A stretch of DNA of 64,000 nucleotides, taken from positions 707,667-771,666 of the forward strand of contig CAVTWL010000005.1 of assembly GCA_963738375.1 (NCBI GenBank), written 5' to 3'. Every line of letters starts with the position of its first letter. Position 1 is the stretch's first letter. Positions 57,464-64,000 of the stretch are shown here, in pieces. The notes beneath the pieces were generated by a model. It was not told where the DNA came from. It worked only from the letters and a program-made list of their open reading frames with translations, and made no database searches. The stretch comes from Bog-159 sp963738375. GTDB taxonomy: Bacteria; Acidobacteriota; Terriglobia; Bryobacterales; Bryobacteraceae. A program made the translations under genes and the position numbers.

Positions 57464-59256
57464 TTAACGGCCAGCGAGCGACAGACGGAAGGCCGCCATC
57501 TCCTGGCCGTTGCGGACCAGCAGAGTGTCTGCAACGAGGACGGGATGATTCCAGGTTTTCCCTTCGACCGCCGGGAAACGCGCCAGCTCTTTGAATTGAT
57601 CGGGAGTGGCGGAAACCAGCGCCAGTTCGCCTTCTTCCGAAACTACGACCAACACGTCCTGATCCTCCAGTGACACGAGTTGACCGTAACCGTAGCGCCC
57701 GCCCTTCCACACCCGCTTGCCATCCTTCAGGTCGATGCAGGAGAGGATGCTGCCATCGAAGCCATAAGCATGCTCCTTGTGGACGACAAAGTCGTTGAAG
57801 TACGGTTTCAGGCCGATGGAAGTCCAGCGTTCCTGCACAGTCCAGCCGCCGGTTCCATGGGTGACGCCGAAGCGGCGAATGCCGCTTTTGTCGCTGACGG
57901 CCATCAGCACGTCGCCATCGGCGGTGACGTTGGGCTGCACGATCGGATAGCCGGGCCAGGGACTATCCCAGAGCTGCGTGCCGTCGGCCAGAGACACGCT
58001 GACCGCGCCTGGCTCGCTCAATAGTAGGACCTGCCGCACTCCATCGACGGTGAGGAGCCGCGGCGAACTGTAGCTGATACCGCGGGTGGGACCCATCCAG
58101 CGGCGCACGCCGGTGGCGCGATCGTAGGCCGCCAGGCGGCCGGACGCGGCGACGACGACCAGGTCGTCAGCGACCAGCGGTGAACTGGCGAAGCCCCAGT
58201 CGGGGTCTTCATGCCGGTATCGGCGGCGGCGTTGTGAGACCAAATCACGGCGCCCGTTTGAGCGTTCAATACGTTGACGATTCCGGTCGCGCCAAAGGTG
58301 TAAACACGGCCATTGGCCAGGGTTGGGGTGGCGCGGGGCCCTGCGCCGGCGTTCGATTCCCAGAAGCGCGCGGTATCGAGGTGCGCCCACACGGGTTCGC
58401 CGGTAGCCAGTTTGTAACAGGCAACCACTTCGTCGGGACCGCGCTGCTCCTGGGTGTAGATGAGCCCACCATGCACGGCGAACGAAGACCAACCGGGGCC
58501 GACCGGGCGGCGCCAGATGGCGACTGGCGGCGTCGCGGTCCAGTCGGTTTTGATTTTCACGCCGGGCACGATGTCGTCGCGATGGAGTCCGCGAAAGCCG
58601 GGCCAATCGGGACCGGTTTCGGTTGCGGCCGCCGCTGCCGGAATCACCGCTGCGTCCTTGGCGGGCTTAGGTTCGGAAGTTTTCGGCGCGGAAACCGGTG
58701 GCGCAGGAGTCACTGGCTGAGCGGCCGGAGGCGCGATGGGCAGCTTGGCCGATTGTAAAAGGCGATCTTCGGGAGTTTGCGCCCATCGCCATTTCAGGTC
58801 CATGTTGAGAGTTGCGGTAAAGCCCCCGGTTTTCATCAGGGTCCAGAAGCCGCAGGCAATCAGGATGGTTGCGATCATGGTCGCGCGCCGCGGGGTGTCG
58901 GGCAAACGCCGGGCGGCTACGGCCCACGCGGCGAAAACGAGGGACAGCCCCGGGATCACCAGGATATAGAACAGCAGCCCCTGCGCACCCGTGGCCAGCG
59001 ACTTATCGATAAAGGGCTTGGTGGCCCACACGCCGGCCGCCATCAGTAACACGGCGAGCACGCGGTCGACCCATGGCGCGCGGCTGAACAACAGCCACCA
59101 GACCAGGATCAGCGCCATGGCGGCGAAGCCACCCAAAATTGCATAGGGCCGTTGGTCGGGTGCGACAATCGGCAAACCGAAGCGGACCAGTAACTGCAGG
59201 ATCGCGATGACTACAGCGGGCCACACGCGCAGCGGCCGCCTGATAGCGTCGGTCAT
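57464..59256 (-). CDS. Membrane-anchored PQQ-repeat beta-propeller protein, one frameshift
   Basis: About 597 aa. The first 150 residues hold several membrane helices (VWPAVVIAILQLLVRFGLPI, YAILGGFAAMALILVWWLLF, LFYILVIPGLSLVFAAWAVA). An Ala/Pro/Lys linker follows, then a PQQ-like propeller: DWPGFRGLHRDDIVPG, GLIYTQEQRGPDEVVACYKL, YTFGATGIVNVLNAQTGAVI, and after a break near 58200 SSPLVADDLVVVAASGRLAA and SILSCIDLKDGKRVWKGG. This layout resembles membrane-anchored BamB-like proteins or a PQQ dehydrogenase-related scaffold. No catalytic residues are evident. It is divergent from the M16 gene across 129 bp. Confidence 0.83.
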
Positions 59257-59385
59257 TATCGCTCCACCATGCTAACAATATGTCTGGCGGGCATGCGATC
59301 GCGGCATGCTCATAGGAGAGATACGTGGGTTCCCCCGCGAATGTTCCGCCAACAATTTTGGCGTATCATGGACCCTGGACCTCCT

Positions 59386-62104
59386 ATGATCAAAAAGTTT
59401 GCCCCCTACCTGCTGCTCTGTGCAGCGGCCTTCGCCCAAACCGCGGCCATCGACATTCCTTACAAGAAATTCGTCCTGGACTAACGGACTCACCGTCCTC
59501 GTTCACGAAGACCACAAAGCGCCCATTGTGGCGGTGAATGTCTGGTATCACGTCGGCTCGAAGAACGAGAAGCCCGGCAAGACCGGATTCGCGCACTTGT
59601 TCGAGCACCTCATGTTCGGCGGCAGCGAGAATTTCCACGGGCGATATATCGACGCCATGGAATCGGTCGGCGCCACGGACCTGAACGGCACCACCAACAA
59701 CGACCGCACCAATTATTTTGAAGACGTGCCCACCTCAGCGCTCGACTACACCCTGTTTCTGGAGTCTGACAGAATGGGCCACCTGCTGGGCTCGTTCGAC
59801 CAGAAAACGCTTGACCTGCAGCGGGGCGTGGTGCAGAACGAAAAGCGGCAGGGCGAAAATCAGCCATACGGTGTGACCGAACAACTGATCACCGAGAACA
59901 CCTACCCGGCCGGGCATCCTTACTCCTGGACCGTGATCGGCTCCATGGACGATCTGAACGCCGCGTCGATGGCCGATGTGAAGGACTGGTTCCGCACCTA
60001 CTACGGGCCGTCGAACGCCGTGCTGGTGCTGGCGGGCGATATCGACTTCGAGACTGCCAAGGCGAAAGTGACGAAATATTTCGGCGACATCCCCGCCGGT
60101 CCGCCCATCGGCAAGCAGGAAGAATGGGTCGCCAAGATGACCGGCTCGCATCGCGGCACGGTGCAGGATCGCGTGCCGCAGGCGCGGATTTACAAAGTGT
60201 GGAACATCCCGCCGTATGGTTCGGCGGATGCGGATTATCTGGATCTGGTGGCGGACTGCCTATCGGAAGGAAAGGTATCGCGGCTTTATAAGCGCCTGGT
60301 GTACGACGATCAGATCGCCACCGATGTGCGGGCGGAAATCGACGACCGCGAGATTGGCAGCGAATTCGACATTACCGGCACGGCGCGCCCGGGCGGGGAT
60401 CTGGCCAAAGTGGAAAAGGAAATCGACGAAGAGGTGGCGCGCTTTTTGGAGAACGGCCCCACGCCGGCGGAACTGGAGCGGGTGAAAACTCAGTATGTCG
60501 CCCGCTTTGTCCGGGGCGTCGACCGCATTGGCGGTTTCGGGGGCAAGTCGGACGTATTGGCGCACGGCCAGGCATTTCTGGGCAACGCGGATTTCTACAA
60601 GGTGCAACTGCAGCGGGTACAGTCGGCCACGCCGGAAGAGTTGAAGGCGGCCGCGCGCCGCTGGCTTTCCGACGGCGTGTACAGCCTGGAAGTGCATCCT
60701 TATCCGGACTACAAAACCGATTCCGTGAGCGTGGATCGCTCGAAGCTGCCGACGCCGGGCACTCCGCCGGATTTGAAACTGCCGAAGCTGCAGCGCGCCA
60801 CGCTATCGAATGGGCTGAAGGTGGTTTTGGCTGAGCGCCACGAGATTCCCGTGGCCAACTTCTGGCTGCAGATCGATGCCGGCTATGCCGCGGATCAGTT
60901 TGCCACGCCCGGCACCGCCAGCATGACCACGGCGCTGCTGGACGGCGGCACCCAAACGCGTTCGGCACTGCAAATCAGCGAGCAGGCGGCGCAATTGGGC
61001 GCGGAAATCCGGGCGAACTCCAATCTGGATGCTTCCACCGTTTACCTGTCGGCGCTGAAGAGCAACCTGGACCGCTCACTCGAACTTTACAGCGACATCC
61101 TGCTGCACCCGTCCTTTCCTGAAGCCGATTTCGAGCGTTTGCAGAAGCAGCGCATCGCGGGCATCCAGCGCGAGAAAGTGACGCCGATTCCGATGGCGCT
61201 GCGCGTTTTCCCCGAGCTGCTCTACGGGCCCGGCCACGCCTATGGCGCGCCGCTGACGGGCAGCGGTACGGAAGCCAGCGTCGGCAAAATGACGCGCGAC
61301 GACCTCGTGAAGTTCCACGACACGTGGTTCCGTCCGAACGATTCCACCCTGGTGGTGGTTGGCGATATCACGCTGGCCGAGCTTACGCCGAAGCTGGAAA
61401 AGCTGCTGGACGCGTGGAAGCAGGGAACCGTGCCGAAGAAGAACATCGGGCACGTTGAGTATCCGGCAAAACCGGTGGTTTATATCATGGACCGGCCCGG
61501 CGCGCTGCAATCGTTCATTCTGGCGGGCGAGATTGCGCCGCCCAAGAACAATCCCGACGCCACGGCCATCGAGACCATGAACAACATTTTCGGCGGCAAT
61601 TTCGGCGCGCGCATCAATATGAATTTGCGCGAGGACAAGCACTGGTCTTACGGCGCGAACACCATATTCTGGCCGGCCCGCGGGCAAGAGCCGTTCATCA
61701 TCTTCGCTCCGGTGCAGACGGATAAGACCAAGGAGTCGATGGCCGAGATCAACAAAGAGGTGCGCGGCATCGTGGGCGACAAGCCGCCGACGGCTGAAGA
61801 ACTGAGCCACGTGCAGGCCAACGAAACGCTGAGCCTGCCAGGGTCGCGCGAGACTGTGAGCGAAGTGGGCGCCTCGATTCAGGAGTTGGTGGAATACGGC
61901 CTGCCCGACGACTATTACGATACCTACGCCGGCCGCGTTCGCGCCTTGACCGTTCCCGGTATGGAGGCGGCCGCCAAGCGCGTGATCCATCCCGACAACC
62001 TGATCTGGGTGGTGGTGGGCGATCGCGCCAAGATTGAAGCCGGCGTGCGCGAATTGAATCTCGGCGAAGTGAAATTCCTGAACGCGGACGGCAAGCCGAT
62101 TTAA
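59386..62104 (+). CDS. M16 zinc metallopeptidase, secreted, one frameshift
   Basis: About 906 aa, second M16 gene in the window. The ATG at 59386 gives MIKKFAPYLLLCAAAFAQTA, a signal peptide; an in-frame ATG at 59368 is also possible. One base gained near 59483 splits the leader from the rest. The zinc motif HLFEH lies at residues 70-74, and the distal Glu lies in VVQNEKRQGENQP. The C-terminal half has RINMNLREDKHWSYGANTIF, the R/Y motif. The rest is a clean frame of over 860 codons. It is related to the M16 gene at 18406 only by family. Confidence 0.92.
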
Positions 62105-62121
62105 GAAGGCCTCCGCCGATC

Positions 62122-62642
62122 GTGCCGAATTATTTCGCACCGGAGCGAAACCCAGCCGCACAGCCGAATACATGGCGCTGTTTCGCGCGCTGGAAACCTG
62201 CGCACACGCAGTTCGGCCGTAGTTCGCACGGCGCTGATCGACGGCCTGGTCCGCGACGCGGTCGGCAGCGGAGCGCAGCAGGCACTGTTGCTGGGAGCGG
62301 GTTTCGATAGCCGGCCGTACCGGCTGGAGGAATTGCGCGCCATTCGAACCTTCGAAGTCGACCATCCGGCGACGCAGAGGGCCAAGCGCGAGCGGCAGTC
62401 CATTCCCTTGTTCGATTTCGCGCTTCCAACGGTGGCGATTTGGGAAGGTGTGGTCCGGCGAGCCCTTCATTTTCGGATTCGATCCAGCCATTCTGGCGGA
62501 TTACTTGCGAGCGCGCGGGTTCACGCTGTTGAGCGACCGATCGACCGCGGAAGCTGCGCCGTCCGTTTGCGCGGCTTTTGGCAGGCGCGAGCCCGGCTCT
62601 GAACTTTACCGCATCGCCGCCGTTCAACGCGCGGCCCTATAA
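62122..62642 (+). pseudogene. Remnant of a PPM/TIGR00027-type SAM-dependent methyltransferase
   Basis: Pieces of a leucine-carboxyl-methyltransferase-like family appear: SRTAEYMALFRALE (near 62150), ALLLGAGFDSRPYRLEELRA (SAM-binding loop), FEVDHPATQRAKRER, then SGEPFIFGFDPAILADYLRA and the C-terminal helix. Between AKRER and GEPF about 90-100 residues normally present are missing, leaving FDFALPTVAIWEGV. The remaining span (about 170 codons) is too short for the family (about 270). Unlike the other broken genes, base correction alone cannot restore it, so this may be a real pseudogene. The TAA overlaps the next gene's ATG (TAATG). Confidence 0.7.
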
Positions 62643-63856
62643 TGAGCTTTATGTCTGAAAACCCACTTGATCGCCGCAACTTCCTGCGCGGCGCCACCGC
62701 CCTGACCGCGCTCTCCTACTCCCGCGTGAAAGGCGCCAACGACCGCATCCAACTGGGCGTGATCGGCTGCGGCGATCGCGGCCGCTACGACATGGGGAAT
62801 TTCCAGAAGGCCAGCGCCGACGTGGTCGCGGTCTGCGATATCTACGGCGCGCAGATCGACAAGGCCCGCGAGAAGGCGCCGCAGCGCCAAGGATTTCAAA
62901 GACCATCGCGCGCTGCTGGAGATGAAAGAAGTCGACGTGGCGCTGATCGCCACGCCGGACCACTGGCACGCGCAGATCGCCATCGACGCGCTGAACGCCG
63001 GCAAAGACGTCTACGTGGAGAAGCCGCTCACCCGCACCATTGAAGAAGGCGCCGCCATCGTGAAGGCCGCGCGCGTGAACGAGCGCATCTGCCAGGTGGG
63101 CATGCAGCAGCGCTCCGGGACAGCACTATCTTGAAGGCCAAAGCCGAGTATTTCGATACCGGCAAGCTGGGCAAGATCACGCTGGCGCGCACCTGGTGGC
63201 ACGGCAACGGCTACCATCTGCGGCAAGGCGCCCGATTCGCTGCAGAACCTGCCATCGCAATCTCGATTGGGCGCATTTCCTCGGGCCTCTGAAGTGGCGC
63301 GATTGGGATCCGCAGCAATATTTCAACTGGCGCGCCTATCTGGATTTCGGCGGCGGCCAGGTGACCGACCTATTCACCCACTGGATCGACGTGGTCCACA
63401 TGTTCATGGGCCAGGAGGTCCCGACCGCGGCGTCGGCCGCCGGCGGCGTCTATCAACTATAAGGACGGCCGCACCGCGCCCGATACCATCAACGTGCTGC
63501 TCGAATATCCGACCGAGTTCACGGCCACATTCGAAGCCACCCTGGCGCCCGGCATCACCGGCGCGGCGGTCGAAATTTGCGGCACGCAAGGGCGCCTGTA
63601 GATCGACCGCAGCCACTACGAATTCCACCCCGTGGGCCGAGGCGCAACAGCCAGTCGTGGTGAAGGCGTCCAGCCGCATCGACGAGCGATCACGTGCAAC
63701 AATTTCCTCGACTGCGTACGCTCGCGCAAGCGGCCCAACGGCGACGTGCTGATCGGCCACCGCTCCGCCCAGGCCTCGCACCTGGGCAACATCTCCTATA
63801 TGCAAAAGCGCCGCATCGATTTCGATCCGGTGCGCGAAGAGATCCTGCCGTTTTAG
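62642..63856 (+). CDS. Tat-exported Gfo/Idh/MocA-family oxidoreductase, frameshifted
   Basis: About 404 aa. DRRNFLRGATALTALSYS is a twin-arginine signal (ATG at 62642 or 62651). The NAD(P)-binding fold follows with IQLGVIGCGDRGRYDMGNF, EVDVALIATPDHWHAQIA and DVYVEKPLTRTIEEGA (catalytic EKP). The C-terminal part has FLGPLKWRDWDPQQYFNWR and QVTDLFTHWIDVVHMFMG. Breaks lie near 62887, 63118, 63230, 63455 and 63630. An in-frame TAG sits at 63599-63601 where the family has an aromatic residue in GRLYIDR. Acidobacteria have many such enzymes acting on sugar derivatives. Substrate unknown. Confidence 0.87.
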
Positions 63857-63877
63857 AGGGGGCTGGAACGGCGGTGT

Positions 63878-63883
63878 TATACT
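63878..63883 (+). promoter_or_regulatory. Likely -10 box of efp
   Basis: TATACT at 63878-63883 fits a sigma-70 -10 element, 45 nt before the efp ATG. No good -35 box is seen 17 nt upstream. Confidence 0.4.
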
Positions 63884-63928
63884 GGCTTTACGCCTGTACC
63901 GCCAATATCGACAGGATTGAGAGAATTG

Positions 63929-64000
63929 ATGATTTCATCGACACAAATGCGCCCGGGCATGGTGATTAAGTTCAACAACGACTTGTTCTCCGTTTTCAGC
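63929..64000 (+). CDS. efp: Elongation factor P, N-terminal fragment (cut by window edge)
   Basis: 24 codons from the ATG at 63929 read MISSTQMRPGMVIKFNNDLF and continue VFS to the window end. This matches the start of EF-P, the ribosome-binding factor that relieves stalling at proline runs. The rest of the gene lies outside the window. An AGAGAA ribosome-like site lies 5 nt upstream. Confidence 0.85.
   Translation, partial: MISSTQMRPGMVIKFNNDLFSVFS

Overview
The window looks like chromosomal DNA of an acidobacterium of the Bryobacterales / 'Candidatus Solibacter' type. It is GC-rich. Three secreted proteins share a C-terminal domain resembling the one known as the Solibacter uncharacterised C-terminal domain (TIGR03437). 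The window also carries an ECF sigma/anti-sigma pair, BlaI/BlaR1, M16 peptidases and a Tat-exported Gfo/Idh oxidoreductase, all common in that group. No rRNA, tRNA, CRISPR array, integrase or transposase was seen.

Data quality shapes the annotation. Many strongly conserved genes, including gmk, rpoZ, coaBC, rpoD, nrdR and the 2-oxoglutarate dehydrogenase gene, are interrupted by single-base insertions and deletions, while neighbours such as gyrA, fabG and rnc are intact. Cell-essential genes are hit and family motifs survive on both sides of each break, so I read most breaks as sequence or assembly errors. I give whole-gene spans for them. One methyltransferase remnant (62122-62642) also lacks internal sequence and may be truly degraded.

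Layout. 1-6.5 kb (minus strand): alpha-L-fucosidase (cut by the window edge), RNase III, two TPR proteins, a SIS-domain sugar isomerase/deaminase and two small unknown genes. 6.7-11.8 kb (minus): a five-gene nucleoside salvage operon, pyrimidine-nucleoside phosphorylase > CNT nucleoside transporter > purine nucleoside phosphorylase > cytidine deaminase > amidohydrolase/deaminase. 11.9-18.4 kb: UbiD-like decarboxylase, FabG-like reductase, zinc alcohol dehydrogenase, a secreted unknown with a thioesterase, a ROK sugar kinase and an MDR reductase. 18.4-28.6 kb (plus): an M16 peptidase, then three tandem secreted GH44-like glycoside hydrolases. 28.6-35.3 kb (plus): one tightly packed housekeeping run, Trm112-like protein, GT9 glycosyltransferase, MsbA-like ABC exporter, YicC, Gmk, RpoZ, CoaBC and a family-4 uracil-DNA glycosylase, with most junctions overlapping.

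35.3-38.7 kb (minus) is the accessory segment: a TIR-STAND NTPase, two unknown genes upstream of it and a zinc-ribbon protein. 38.8-42.4 kb (minus): ECF sigma factor, anti-sigma factor and three membrane proteins, one with a DUF4097-like repeat region. 42.5-45.8 kb (plus): a flippase-like membrane protein, NrdR and RpoD, closed by a strong hairpin facing gyrA. 45.9-52.2 kb (minus): gyrA and a Kgd-type fused E2-E1 2-oxoglutarate dehydrogenase. 52.7-53.2 kb: a ParDE-like toxin-antitoxin pair.

53.8-56.8 kb (plus): blaI, a blaR1 gene fused to a TonB-type C-terminal domain, and a lysozyme. The blaI promoter holds a perfect 20-bp palindrome between its -35 and -10 boxes, and the predicted transcript is leaderless. 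56.8-64 kb: a secreted unknown, a PQQ-repeat membrane protein, a second M16 peptidase, the methyltransferase remnant, a Gfo/Idh oxidoreductase and the start of efp.

The best leads for undescribed biology are the TIR-STAND segment and the BlaI / BlaR1-TonB / lysozyme cluster.
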